The notes: generated by a model from the letters alone, not told the origin. Counted from the first letter of the stretch, positions 31,563 through 43,205 are shown. The stretch is 64,000 nt of DNA from Schistocephalus solidus (GCA_017591395.1 WEDG01001298.1:1-64000), one strand, 5' to 3'. Program-made: numbers and translations.

Positions 31563-32281
31563 CTATGCGGATTTCCAGTCGGCTGGTAGACTTCCGGTCT
31601 GGAAGGATGTTTGGAAAAGCGTAGAGAGTGGTTTTGCCAACTCTCTCGCGAGCTCTTTCAACAGCTTGGCAGGTACTTTATCGGGACCCGGAGACTTAGA
31701 GTCCTTTAACCCTAAAAGTTCCTTGAGGACAGTAGTCTCGGTGAAATTAACAGTCTCGACTATTGTATCCACTTCGAAGCCATCGGTAGGGTGATCGTAT
31801 CTCGTTTCCTTTGTGAAAACCGACTGGAAAAATTCCGAAAGATGATCAGACTTCACACCGTCTTCAGTAAGGTCTATGCCCTCGGCGGTCCTCAGCAGGA
31901 GTATCGGATCCTTGTTCCGTGTATTCTGCCTGAGGTAACCGTAAAAAAGTTTCGGGTTCACGGTGTCCCGGTTCAGCAGGCCCACTTTCGAAAGCCTGTC
32001 TTGTTCTAACAATAAGGCCCTTGACCCGATTTCTCTGCATTTTGTACGCATTTAGAGATGCAGGAGTTCCGTCCGTAAGCGATTTTTTTCAACAAACTCC
32101 GCTTTTTGTTAACTTCGATTTTTAAGGCCTGCGTAAGCCATCGCGGTCTGTTGGTTAACCTTTTTCTCAAAATCGGACAGTGATTTTCGATGAGCCTGTG
32201 CAGTATGTCCCGGAACGTTTCCCAGTCCTCGGTTATGTTTCCAACGAATAAAGGTACCCACTGAGTGCGCATGAGTTCCAC
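31563..32281 (-). pseudogene. LINE C pre-RT region
   Basis: Two overlapping frames: 32006-32281 (NRPRWLTQALKIEVNKKRSLLKK) and 31563-32051 (QDRLSKVGLLNRDTVNPKLFYGYL, then LGLKDSKSPGPDKVPAKLLKELA). The SPGPDKVPAKLL stretch is the classical entry to the non-LTR RT domain. Confidence 0.8.
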
Positions 32282-32290
32282 AGTGTTGCT

Positions 32291-33180
32291 CAGTTCAGGT
32301 CAGTTTAATTAAGGGAAAAGTGGCAAAGCCTTTGAACCTCCTAGTGATAACAATGACATCGCAAATTTAAAACGCCGACACATAATGAACGTTGGACAGA
32401 GGGTTATCTCCCCGTCACTCTACAGAGCACAGGACGAAACAATTATAAATAATATTACTCAAAATAGGGAGTAGTATGTTCTATAACATGTCAATTTGTG
32501 AGTGCTTGGGAGAATGTGTTAGTTTCCCGGTGTCGTAGTGGTACAAATGGTTGCATTGGCCAAACTTCCGCTCAAAAGTGTCAACGGATGGGGGCATGAA
32601 TATAGAGGGGGAGGGTGACACGAAAACCTTGATACATTAATTTTGTGACTGTCGCATTCGTAACCTCTGCGAAACGCCAGGCACATTAAAAGTTTTTGTT
32701 CCAACGCTCGTAGTGCTTTCTTCTCAATACTGGCAGCTTACTGAAGGATCACCAAATACATTCTTTCGCATAAATTGCCCCACAGCAATGGTTGTTGGCC
32801 ATCCTCTTAAAAATCAGATAAATCTCCCCTCTCTGAAAGCTGGCCAGGACCACGTCTCAGCATGGTCTTCAACTCAGCCATGCAAAATCTGTCCAATGTG
32901 GTTTTCGCCTGAATACTAGGTCTTCCTACCCTACGAGGTATTCTGTTTCCATTATCTTGGCGCTACCCTAACATTCCACCTTTCATTCTCCCTATATATC
33001 GATACTTTTTTTACTAAAATTCTATCACACACATCAACCTCTAATCTGGCAATTGATAGATGCACATGTTCTTCTCCTAATCCTCTATTGTTCTCCCGTG
33101 ATTTTTTCCAGCTTTGCCTAAAACAGATTTGCTGATTTTAAAACGTATCCTCTGACTGCCCTCTTCTGCTGCCGGTGTTT
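32291..33180. other. no feature recognised
   Basis: Includes a pyrimidine-rich stretch before the candidate exon at 33185. No supported coding exon. Confidence 0.35.
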
Positions 33181-33184
33181 TTAG

Positions 33185-33393
33185 TGGATACGATAGTAAA
33201 ACGACAATTCGCACCAGCCAAGCGATCTGCTGTGCAAATTCTTGATGATGTTGCCCATCTCCTCCACTCCGAGCTCATTGCCGTGAAGTCTTCGCATCCC
33301 ATGCGCGGAGGCTTTTGTCATATCGCTTGCCGCACATCGACCTATCAGCGCTTTGTTCTGCCATTTCTAGCTAGCCACCTTACAGAAAGCTGA
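33185..33393 (+). CDS. possible terminal exon of an unrecognised gene
   Basis: Follows a good acceptor (TGTTTTTAG) and stays open for 69 codons to TGA. The translation has real-protein character: VDTIVKRQFAPAKRSAVQIL, DDVAHLLHSELIAVKSSHP, then FCHIACRTSTYQRFVLPFLA. An AATAAA stands about 130 bases downstream (33522-33527), as expected for a last exon. I do not recognise the family, and no upstream exon was identified; it might also be an orphan exon or chance. Confidence 0.4.
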
Positions 33394-34010
33394 GATTGGA
33401 ACGGTCTCCCCCACTAGATGTCCAGTTGTAACCTTGTGATTCTTGCATAATCTGTTAACCTATCTTATTCTCTAAGTGAATGGAACCATTTTTTGCTGAA
33501 AATTTTGAATGATACTTTCAAAATAAAGTGTATTCCTCCCAAATGATGCCTTATAAATTATACCCGCCGGACTTTGGGTTCAGGAGAAAGTATGGTTGTG
33601 GGCGGCAAGCATGTTGCTGCAGTATCCAAGGTGTGAATTCCAGCTGGTGGCCGGTTCAAACTCCTATTCTAAACCATAACTTCTCAGCCTGCGAATGACG
33701 TGATCTGAACGGCTGAATCCGGTGGGTCAAAGTTCCGGACGCTAAAAGTGTGCATTGGTGTATCAAGTCTCATCTTATCTACACCGGAAAGACCAGCCTC
33801 ATTGATATCCAAATTTGCCTATTACCAAAGTTTGCTTTAACCAAATAACGACAGGTGCCTTGAGGGGAGACCAAAGGGAGTCACCAAGGTCACTGCAATG
33901 GATAGACGCCTGTCACACGTAACTATGTCACAAAGGAAATTAAATGCGTAAGGATTCCTTATATGACCGCCTAAGCATGACACGGGAAAAAGAACCAACC
34001 ACAATCCATG
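33394..34010. other. possible 3' UTR, otherwise nothing recognised
   Basis: AATAAA at about 33522. No other feature. Confidence 0.35.
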
Positions 34011-34024
34011 TGGTTTTGGGCTGA

Positions 34025-34235
34025 AAAAGGTAATTAGGTTTAGGATTAAGGTGAGTGTTAGGGTTAAGTTTAGTATTAGTTTCAAGTTTGAGGTCAAGTT
34101 CAGAGTTGGGGTTAGGGTCATGATTAGGCTAAGGGTTAAGGTTTTTAGTGTGTTAGCTGTATGGTTTAGGTTGAGGGTAGGCCTGGGTTATGATTAAGGT
34201 GACAGTTTAGTTTTGTACGTTAGGATTAACGTTAG
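34025..34235 (+). repeat. degenerate telomere-like repeats (TTAGGG)
   Basis: Irregular GGTTAGGGT, TTAGGATTAAGG and AGGGTTAAG units on the plus strand, interspersed with variants. Decayed interstitial block like those at 29.2, 41.8 and 43.2 kb. Confidence 0.6.
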
Positions 34236-34920
34236 CGCTAAGACACGGGTATATTTACCCTTCCTGAGATTTACCGCAAGGCAACCCATTTTAAGCGCGC
34301 GTGTCGGTTCCTTTTCTCATGTCCTGTTTAGGCGATCATACAAGGCCTGCCTCCCCTAAGTGCTAAGGATAGTCAGAATGGCTGCGTGCTACAGTCAGCT
34401 TCACTTCGACCTGTCAGTGCTATAAGATCAGGAAAGGTAAGATAGAGGTACGAAGCCTGACCTTGCATGACTTTCACCTTATACCTATCCCCACGTAAAT
34501 GGAACGCGTCAGAAAACTGCGTAGCCCTGTCTGGTAATGCTTAAAATATAAGCACTAGTTGTTTACTAGGCCTGGAGCATGGGCGAGGGAAGAAAAAGAG
34601 AGAAAGTAAGGCAGAGACCGAGACTCCATCTGACAGCACATCAACGTAGACCTCACTTTAATAAATCGGACGCGTCTGAAATGATAGTGATGCACTAAGA
34701 GTCGTAGCTTCAAAGGTTTCCATCTGACAGGACGGGGCGCGGGGATACCTCCTTCTTTGCCATTTTCATCTGTGCGAAACCCACGTCGTTCTTATGGTAG
34801 CCTAGTACGGGCCATGTTTGACGCACGTAGACGGGTTGTTTAGCGGATAAAAGCGGAAAGCATCTCAGAAGAAAATGTGATCACTGAAACAAGAAGATGA
34901 TTGGCCTGACCTTTAGGATT
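34236..34920. other. no feature recognised
   Basis: No supported feature. Confidence 0.35.
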
Positions 34921-34929
34921 CCCAATTAA

Positions 34930-35030
34930 ACCCATAAGCAGAAACAGTCCCCTTATCTGGGACTGCCTCTGATGCTGGATTCAGGCGAGATTCCGAAATG
35001 TTAGGCCAATAAATTTCTTGGTAAAACATC
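34930..35030 (+). ncRNA. decayed PLE-type hammerhead (copy d)
   Basis: Upstream perfect 7-bp hairpin CAGTCCC/GGGACTG (34945-34965), then stem I strand GCCT (34965-34968), core CTGATGC (34969-34975), stem II with ends GGATTC/GATTCC, core GAAA (34995-34998), TGTT, and stem I strand AGGC (35003-35006), a perfect match to GCCT. A9 is replaced by C, so it is probably inactive. Confidence 0.55.
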
Positions 35031-35423
35031 TGTTTCATCTTCTGGGTTGTTTGCGCTCGGGTGCAGCTCCAGTGGCCTGACATTGTCTTGTCACCCGAGC
35101 AAAGTGGGCGAAGGGCGAAATAATTCACGCGTCATCCGCCGCTGCCGGGCTCACTTCGGGAGGCAGCGATTGACGTCACCACTGCCGACGGCCGAAACAT
35201 CCCACGCTGCAAACAGACGTGCTTACTTCATCTTTAGGAGTGTTTATTAGGCTGCATTGCCCTTCAGAATCGATCACCCGGAGAAATTTGACCATAGGGA
35301 ACCAATCCGCGCCGACGTAGCCCTAATGGACGCGGAGTTACTCACGTCAATCACAGCGCCCATACCTACTTCTGGTAGTTTTAGCATTTTCGTGCCACTG
35401 CCGCATTTAGTGGTTTTGCTAGA
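35031..35423. other. no feature recognised
   Basis: GC-rich stretch with open frames of no known family. Confidence 0.3.
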
Positions 35424-35424
35424 G

Positions 35425-35476
<52 letters not shown>
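35424..35476. repeat. GA microsatellite
   Basis: GA dinucleotide run with one slip at about 35440. Frames through it give Arg-Glu or Ser-Leu repeats without meaning. Confidence 0.95.
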
Positions 35477-35478
<2 letters not shown>

Positions 35479-35882
35479 GAGAGGCGGTTGATCCTGCCCA
35501 AGTCTCCATAACAATAAACCAGCATATGCCGGTGGTAATCAGCATAACCTTTTGATAGAAAAACCACAATGTGCGTTTGCTACGCAAGGGTACCAGTGTT
35601 AAGCCTAAACATAGATATTGCACACATTCGACGAAGGCTTCACGACAAGCTAACTAATGCGATTAAACGCATTTCTAGTTTGGTTGACTCGGGTGGCATG
35701 TAGCGATGGAGGCAATTAGGACAACCTTTCTTATGCCCTTCCGTTTCAAACAATCCTCGCTAGAAGATGTATATTTAGGTCACCATGACGTATTGGAAGG
35801 CTGAAAGTCGGACTGAGGAAGTCAGTCCATCTCCGAGATGATGAAGTGTGTTTAGTGCGTTCTTAGGGACCATAAGTGTCAA

Positions 35883-36370
35883 CGTTTCAGCGCATTTGCG
35901 TCACTATAAACAATGTGACACGCTTGAAGTTATCACAAAGGGCTAAAAGCCGTGGCCCTGAAGGTTGCCAACTGATGGGATCTCGTGGTCAACCCAGTGG
36001 GTGCTTGCGTGAAGCGGCCCAACTGTTGGACTACCAGTCAGGCTGAAATGGCTCCTTCGTAGTGTGACCTACATGACAATCTCAAACAGGTGAGATCGGA
36101 GCCGCTCACCCATTTCGTGGGATCCGAGTCACGTGTAGCAGCACGCTTAAGGGCGTTTCTGCCGCGCCAGTCATTGGCGCCTTTTCCTGCCTTCGAGCTT
36201 CTGGGCTTCCCCATAACATCCGGCCCAGAGAGGAAGGGGGCGAAAGAGAGTGTGCGGTAGATGCAATGCAAGTCTACTACCGCTATAAGCGAAATCACAC
36301 GTAAGTCACCGTCTTTGTGCCACCATGCTGTAGGTTAGACGATGGCCCTCGTCGAACTTGACGGTCCAGC
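35883..36370 (+). repeat. unclassified dispersed repeat, copy 2
   Basis: Same family as 22350-22860: CAGCGCATTTGCGTCACTAT, GAAGGTTGCCAACTGATGGG, ATGGCTCCTTCGTAGTGTG, TGCGGTAGATGC and CACGTAAGTCACCGTC line up with copies 1 and 3. Confidence 0.65.
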
Positions 36371-36800
36371 TGTCAAGTGTGAAGGTAGCACACAAAGGAG
36401 ACTGAATGATTTATATTTGGGCACAACGGACCAAACCGATCATGCACAGAAAGGCCATGAAAATAAAAGACTGATATCACTCCAGTGGATAGTTGGACAG
36501 AGTTTATGCTGCCCAATGCCTAATTGGAAGAGATTCCATCGTACACACAAAAAAATAACCTTATTATGCGTCCAAGATCGATCGCCCGAACCTGCTGCCC
36601 CCACCAATATTTTCTAAACCTTCAAGTTGATTAAAGCCTGAAATACTAATAAGAATTCAGTCACTCGATATACGTCCCTCCCCCGCAACCCGTGTGCTGT
36701 GCAACCATCTCCAGATGGAATGGTATCCACTTCAGCGCTGTTATTGTCTCCAATACGATTTTAAAAGCTCCGACAAATAGGCAGCTAGGGGTTTTGAGAG
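36371..36800. other. no feature recognised
   Basis: No supported feature. Confidence 0.3.
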
Positions 36801-36804
36801 ATTT

Positions 36805-37030
36805 GAATAATTCATTTTACCCGTTTGTGGAAAACTCGATGACCTCGGTGGGATTCGAACCCATGAGAGCAAGTGGCTTGCTTTAGTACCGCCAAAGCTC
36901 TAGCCACTTGGGCCACGTGTTTTTGGGGCTTCGTAGCTCAAGTGGCTGGAGCGTTTGTTGTACTAGGGCCTTCCCCTTGCTGTCATGGGTTCGGATATCA
37001 CCGAGCCCGCCGACTTTTTCCCAATTGGGT
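36805..37030. repeat. inverted pair of tRNA-like sequences, second copy
   Basis: Minus-oriented tRNA-like unit 36840-36915 (on plus: GGTGGGATTCGAACCCATG, the B-box complement) followed by a plus-oriented one 36928-37010 (A box TAGCTCAAGTGG, B box GGTTCGGATATC). Flanks GATTTGAATAATTC.TT at left match those of 17325. The minus half resembles a Ser-type tRNA with a long variable arm, but stems are imperfect, so I do not call a functional tRNA. Confidence 0.6.
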
Positions 37031-37329
37031 AAAACGAACAAGGCAGCTGGTTTCGGTAATCGACCGAGCTTCCCCATGCTAAAACAAGTACCAGGACGCG
37101 ATCGTTTACTAAAATCTCAGAAGAACAACTGTCAACAATCGTAGAAATGTTTTCCGGCATTGGAGATCCCTCCAAGTATGGTCAGGCAACTTGCAAAACC
37201 TCTTCAACCCGTAAAGTAAGCAGTGCGTGTATGTGCGTGTCAACTTCTAAACGTCATCAAGTTCACCACCCTCGAAGTCCTCGGATGCGCACGCCATCAA
37301 CACCAGGACTGGGTTGACGACAATGACGC

Positions 37330-38910
37330 CGACATCAGCAACTTACTCGCGGAGAAGAATGGACTACACAAAGCCTACATGAACCTTTGGACTGAAGCCA
37401 CAAAAGCAGCGTTTTTCAGATGTCACCGCCTAGTACAGCAACGGCTGCGGGAGATGTAGGACGCCTGGATGGTCCGCAAGGTGGAGGAAATCCAGGGGTA
37501 TGCGAACCGCAATTAAAGGAACAACTTTTTCAGAGCGCTCAAGGCCATCTACGGTCACTGCATCAAGGGATTCGAACAGCTGCGCAGCTCCGACCGCACA
37601 ACACTTAGGACATAGAAATCCAAAATTCTGAAGCGCTGGGCCGAGCACTTCAAAAGTGTCCTTAACTGCTCATCAGCTATCTCCGATGCTAACATTGACC
37701 GACTCCCCCAAGTAGACACGAACAATGACCTGGATCTGCCGCCTTCCCTACCAGAAACCATCCGGGCCCTGCAGCAGCTTTCCAGCGGTAAAACACCGGG
37801 ATCCGGCGCAATCCCACCGGAAGTCTAAAAGCACGGCGGGCCCTGGCTGATGGCAGAACTCACAACAATCTTCCAGGAGATTTGGCGCCAAAGACAAGTT
37901 CCTCAGGATTTCAAAGACGTGATCATCGTCCATCTCTATAAATGGAAGGGTAATCAGCTACTCTGTGATAATCACAGAGGCATCTCGTTGCTCAACATCT
38001 CCAGGACGATATTCGCCCTTATCCTTCTCAAAAGTCTGAACGGTACCCTAAAGCAGTGAATGCTCCCGGAAAGCCAATGCGGCTTTTGAAGACACCGCGG
38101 AATAACGGACATGATTTTCACCGCTCTCCATCTACAAGAAAAGTGCCAGAAGGTACAAAACCATCTCTAAACAACCTTCGTGGATCTGACGAAAGCCTTT
38201 GACATGGTGAATCGTGACAGACTGTGGAAAGTCATGCAGAAAGTTGGTTGTCCTGAGCGGTTCACGCACATGGTGCGTCAGCTTCATGACGGGATGACGG
38301 CGCGCGTAACTGAAAACGGGACGGTATCCGAAGCATTCGCAGTGACCAACGGAGTAAAGCAGGGCTGCGTATTGGCTCCCACCCTGTTCAGTCTCATGTT
38401 CTCGGCTATGCTGATGGACGCCTACCGTGATGAGCAGCCTGGGATCCGCATCGACTACAGAATTGACGAACACCTTCTTAACAGTCGGTGTATGCAGGCC
38501 TCAACGCGCGTGTCTACTGCTACAGTTCATGACTTGCTCTTCGCGGACGACTGCGCCCTGAACACCGTGACGGAGGAGGACATGCAAAGGAGCATGGACC
38601 ATTTTGCCGCAGGCTGCGCCATTTTTGAATTAACAATCAGTACAGCCAAAATGGTTGTCATGCGCCAGCCACCACCCAGCGAAATACAATGCTCCTCAAA
38701 TCAATGTCAACGGTGCTCAACTCAAAAACGTGGAAACCTTCGCTTATCTAGGAAGCACGCTGTCACGCAACACGAGAATCGATGACGAGGTTGCCCAACG
38801 TATCTCCAAAGCCAGTCAGGTCTTCGGCCGGCTGCAGGCCTCCATGTGGAATCGCCACGGTGTTCACCTGAACAGCAAACTGAAGATGTACAAGGCCATC
38901 GTCTAGATGA
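37330..38910 (+). pseudogene. LINE D reverse transcriptase
   Basis: Readable through several stops: SGKTPGSGAIPPEV near 37785, DFKDVIIVHLYK near 37910, NHRGISLLN near 37970, then 38180-38785 open with DLTKAFDMVNRDRLW, TNGVKQGCVLAPTLFSLMFS and HDLLFADDCALNT (catalytic aspartates intact). A frameshift near 38690 moves the frame to 38655-38906, which reads VNGAQLKNVETFAYLGSTLS and RISKASQVFGRLQ. It would copy element RNA into the target if repaired; this copy is dead. Confidence 0.9.
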
Positions 38911-39400
38911 CACCCCTTTAAGGAGCGGAGAACTGGACGGTCTAATTGAACCAAGCCACGAAGCTAAATCACTTCCATTGCGGTTGCCTCAGCAGAATAC
39001 TGAAGCTCAGATGGTAAGACAGGATCCCGGACACGGAAGTCCAGGAGCGTACCAGAAACTTCAGCATCCACGCCATACTGAGGCAAGTGCAACTGCAATG
39101 GATCAGCCACCTAGTGAGAATGGACTACGAGCGACTACCCAAACGACTTTTCTACGGCGATGTCGCTACGGGTGCTCGCCGATAGGGAGATCGAAAACGA
39201 CGCTACAAGGACACTTTGAAGAAATCTCTGAAGCAACTATAAATCAATCCGGCGACCTGCGTGGACCTCCCCCAGAATAGACCGGCATGGAAAAGATCCG
39301 TAAAGACTGGTGCAGACATCTATGAGGCCAAACAGATCACCGCCGCCAAGGCCAAAGAGTGACACGAAAGTCACCAGCGCCCCAGACCAACACCGCGGAT
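38911..39400 (+). pseudogene. LINE D post-RT region
   Basis: Remnants such as GAENWTV, LNHFHCGCLSRILKLRW, QLQWISHLVRMDYERLPKRLFYGDV and RRYKDTLKKSL are readable across stops. This is the usual region between RT and C-terminus in this family. Confidence 0.75.
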
Positions 39401-40090
39401 GCCCAGGCCCTTCAAACATGCCCTCGCTGTAAACGCATCTTCCGTGCGCGAATCGGCCTGGTCGGAAATCGTCGGACGCAATGCACCAAAAATCCGACAA
39501 TTCCAACTTCTACGTCAAATTCTGCAAACTCTCCTTCAAACTCCCCCCACCCCCACTCCTAGCATCAATTCCATTACTCCCACCATCATAGAGACCACAT
39601 TCCAATACTCATCGCCTGTTATCCCCACCACCGCAACCACCACCGCCTTCGACTTCACTACCACCACCACCATCATCAGCGATGGGGACTCTCTCTTAAA
39701 CTGTCCTCAATGCGACCGCACATTCACCTCACGCATCGGCCTAATCGGTCACTTGCGAATGCATCGTACAGAGACTGGTGAACCAGTGCCTGGAGTACCA
39801 ACACACAGCAGAGATAGCCGTCTCCACTGCCCTCTCTGTCGTCGCGCATTCACTCATCGCATGGGCCTATTCGGTCACATGCGCATCCATGACAGCGGAA
39901 TTCACCGCAATCCCGACAACACGGATACTCAATGAACACCATCAACTCCTGCCATTCTTACCGTCACTGCCATCCATACTACTATGAATGACACCCCCCG
40001 GCCTCTCCCGATTTATCCTGCCCACACTGCACCCGCAACTTCAAATCACGCATTGGCCTGGTCAGTCACCTGCGAATCCATCGCATGGAG
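39401..40090 (+). pseudogene. LINE D zinc-finger tail
   Basis: Four C2H2-like fingers: 39419-39484 (CPRCKRIF, last His lost), 39702-39764 (CPQCDRTFTSRIGLIGHLRMH), 39828-39890 (CPLCRRAFTHRMGLFGHMRIH), 40019-40081 (CPHCTRNFKSRIGLVSHLRIH). They share the RIGL.GHLR core and repeat the linker ETGEPVPG, so they arose by duplication. The frame 39399-39935 holds two complete fingers. Such fingers probably bind the element's RNA or the target DNA. Confidence 0.8.
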
Positions 40091-40299
40091 GCTGGTGAAC
40101 CAGTGCCTGGGGCTCCGACCTACAGTTGACGCGCCCGCCTTCACTGCCCCACTGCTCCTGTACATTAGACACCGCAGGGGCCTATTAGGACACATGCGCC
40201 TCCACGAAAATCTGCGGTAAAGCGCCGGAGGCTAAGCCACATCAGCGCAAACTACCTACACCAAAACATAGACAACACCCGCACCATTATCACGTACCT

Positions 40300-41095
40300 G
40301 AGAATATCACGGTGTCTTAGAAACCGTGGCTTGGAAGGCTGCCAATCTGACGCTTACACCAGACCACGCCGTCAGCTCAGTGTATGCGCTGTGTGTGTCG
40401 AGTGGCTGACCAGTGAACTGGGAGTCAGACGGCGATGGCTCCTTCATATACCCTGAGTAAGTAAATCCTGGTGCGTGCATTATGGGGGCCAGGTCATGCT
40501 GCGGTGCGCGAAGACGGGTACGCCAACCCATCAGCCAATGCACTCACTACCACATTGAAAACTGACTGGCTCGGACGGTGGTCTGATTGTGGGGGTGGGG
40601 GAGAGAGTGAGGTCAACAGCTCAGCGCATTTTCCTCACTATAAACAATCTGATGCGCTTGAAACTATCACGGTGCGCTAAAATCCTTGACTTGGAAGGTT
40701 GCCAGCTGACGGAATAACTCGGACCTCGTGGTCAAACCAATGTGTGGTTTATGTGGAGTGGCTGACTGACGGACTGAGAGTTAGGCTGCAATGGCTCCTT
40801 CTTAATGTGGCCTTATGGTAATTTCACTCAGTGGGATCCGAGCCATGTGTGGTGGTACACCCAGGGGCGGCTACGGCCGCGCCAGCCACCTGTACCCTCT
40901 CCCATCTCCGGTATTCTTGACTCTGTCATGACACCAGCCTCAGGTTCGGGTAAGAGGAGAGAGTGCGGTAGCTGTAGCGCAAGGCTACTATCACTTAAAA
41001 CCAATTCACGCGCAAGTCACCGTCCCTGCACCACCATGGTGTTCAGCATTCGATGCACACCGTCGGACTACGATAGTCGAAATGTGGGTCGTGTT
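40300..41095 (+). repeat. unclassified dispersed repeat, copies 3a and 3b
   Basis: A partial copy (about 40300-40470: CACGGTGTCTTAGAAACCGTGG, TGGAAGGCTGCCAA) directly precedes a fuller one (40605-41095: CAGCTCAGCGCATTTTCCTC, TGGGATCCGAGCCATG, GAGAGTGCGGTAG, ACGCGCAAGTCACCGTC). The 3a copy overlaps the end of LINE D. Confidence 0.65.
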
Positions 41096-41835
41096 TGACA
41101 AGAAGTGAGGTCTGGATCAAACACTGTTGGCTTCGGACATTTCAGTGTCAGTCTTGCTAATTTCTACCGACAAGTCAGCATCATGTTTTCGGCTTGTTTC
41201 CGAGGCTGTTTATATTAGATTGGCAGCCTCTTCTTTCGCCATGCCCCCCCCCCCACAATCTCTGTGCACGCTCACACAGACCTTCAATGACAGCGTTGAA
41301 TGAAGTCTGATGAGAACTAATAAAATGAAAATTTACGCGTGACTTCTTACCCATTGTTTACTTCCATTTTGATGACTGCGAAAATGAACGCAAGCGGGAC
41401 CTAATGTTCGCGATCGTATGGCTGGTGTCCTGCAGACACAATTTATTAGGTTGGTCTGTCCAATTTCGAACAGTCGCAAGGCGACTGTTCAACGTTCAGT
41501 CGACTGATCTGACCTACTGAACACTGAAAGGTAGTTTAAGACGGAAAACAATTGAATGAGAGTAATTCATAGACCCAGACAGCCGAGTATCGCATTCTTC
41601 TGAAAACCACTTGAATATTCTCCCGGGAGACTTCTTAATACCGTCCGTTTAATCCACGGCAATACGTAAAAGTTCAAGAGATGGACGAGAAACTGGAAGG
41701 AGGGTTTTTGACGTCATATTCTGTGAAGCCACACATTTCGAAAGCAGGGCGAACTAATCAACTTTCCAGGTTGATAAGATCTTTGCGTAAGGATCTAATG
41801 TCTGTAACCACTTTATCATTACCGTACTTGGTTGC
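41096..41835. other. no gene; perfect hairpin at 41468-41490
   Basis: GAACAGTCGC (41468-41477) and its exact complement (41481-41490) around a 3-base loop AAG. No poly-T follows and no gene abuts, so it is not a terminator. Otherwise nothing recognised. Confidence 0.6.
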
Positions 41836-41839
41836 TTAT

Positions 41840-41960
41840 GTGAGGGTTATGTGTTACGGTTAGGGTTGGAGCTTCTTTTAGGGTTCTGCCTAACTTTACG
41901 AGTAGTGTTAGGGTTAATTTTAGGGTTAAAGTTAAATTTATAAATAAAAAATTGAATATG
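41840..41960 (+). repeat. degenerate telomere-like repeats (TTAGGG)
   Basis: GGTTAGGGTTGG, TTTTAGGGTT, AGTGTTAGGGTTAA and similar units; decayed interstitial block. Confidence 0.6.
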
Positions 41961-43205
41961 TAAGACCCAGAGGGCACCATCATTACAAACTTAGTATCAC
42001 GGTATAAATAAATAAAACGTGGATAATTGCTGCTCTGTGTGAACAGCCATATGAGCAGCAGAAATGAGTAGCATGGTAGGCACATCTGATTCCCAACGAA
42101 TCATCATTTTTAAAACAATAGTCAACAATCTTCGGAATACACGGTGAACTAAGAAAGAAGCAGTGAAAAAAGACGTCTACGTTTAAAGCGGGGTGGTGAT
42201 CAGCAAGCCGCCAATTTAAAAAAACAGACCAGGAGAAAAAACTGCTTCTCTAAAGAATGAATAGCTAGAGTTTATGGGATTGGTACGAGGCAGTGGGAAA
42301 GTACTGTGATGTTAATGACAACGTATGAGGGTTCGGAACACTCCTTGTCGTGAGAGAGATCATATAACAGCCAGAGATACTGTTTATAACCACCATGGAG
42401 GTGAGAGAGGAGGAACTGATCGTGGACAACAGGGTCGAAACAAAGAGGGGACAATAGAGGTCACGAGATCATCACCAAGATGCGACCTTGCTGACTGCAT
42501 AATCCACCAACAAGGTGGCGAAAACATCAGAACCCGCCACGCTCATCAACAGATCCCGGAGACCATCGTCAAGGTTGCAAAACGGAGGAACATATCAAGG
42601 TTTTCAACAGTTGGCAATGATGGTTGAAAAGGAGGGGACGACCAAGTGACTGCGAAGATTGACTCTGCGGAGGATAATAAAAACATATTTAGAAACCCAT
42701 GTAATATCAAGGGAACCGCCTCAACTATCAGGAGGACTATTTTCAAAGTCCAAAATTTGTGAGTTTGGAACGAAACGAACAAAAATATGGACTTTATATC
42801 TTCTGAAGTTAAATGTTATCATAATTTTTGCTTTGAAAACCGCTAATGTAGACGACAACCTAAGTTCGAGTCGAAGATTATTACAGATGAAAGCATATTT
42901 GGAGACAAAAAAAGGAGAACGTCAGTTGTGGAGCTAAGTGGTGGTAAAATGATCATGGAGGAATTACGAGTGCCATAAGGCCGATCTACTGGAGTAAGAG
43001 CGTTAATTTGTGGGAGATTTGGGCTAGAGTTAAAGCGAAACAGCAAGTACAGACCAGTTTGAAGTCTCATAACCCACAGAAATTTAATGTTTACTGGATC
43101 CAGGAAGAGAAAATAGTCTTCGAGTGAAAACTCTCTGAGCATTTTCAATCTTATAGCGGTCAGAGGCGTTCATCAATTAAAAGAGGGGACAGTATTATTG
43201 TAGGA
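41961..43205. other. no feature recognised
   Basis: Open frames of about 100 codons occur but match nothing I know. Confidence 0.35.

Larger units (their letters stand above)
30225..32290 (-). mobile_element. CR1/Jockey-like LINE C, 5'-truncated
   Basis: Minus-strand non-LTR element holding the region between endonuclease and RT (32006-32281), the RT start (31563-32051, ending in the SPGPDKVPAKLLKE segment), the RT palm and fingers (30831-31478) and the C-terminal part (30225-30758, ending SDSLEVLKRKLDRYN). No endonuclease domain is seen, so the 5' end is lost at about 32290. Frame breaks between the pieces make it non-autonomous, but it is much fresher than the copies at 8.0-10.3 kb. Confidence 0.85.
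37200..40250 (+). mobile_element. LINE D with C-terminal C2H2 zinc fingers
   Basis: Plus-strand non-LTR element covering RT, C-terminal part and a zinc-finger tail; stops and shifts throughout. No endonuclease part is seen, so the 5' end is truncated near 37200. The fragment at 63340-64000 seems to be the missing 5' part of another copy of the same family. I recall very similar proteins from diphyllobothriid tapeworms. Confidence 0.85.

Noticed and set aside
35257..35623. Overlapping open frames across the GA run
   Set aside because: Low-complexity Arg-Glu and Ser-Leu repeats from the microsatellite, no domain.
42325..42627. 100-codon plus-strand frame
   Set aside because: Compositionally odd, no splice context, no family recognised; not listed as a gene.
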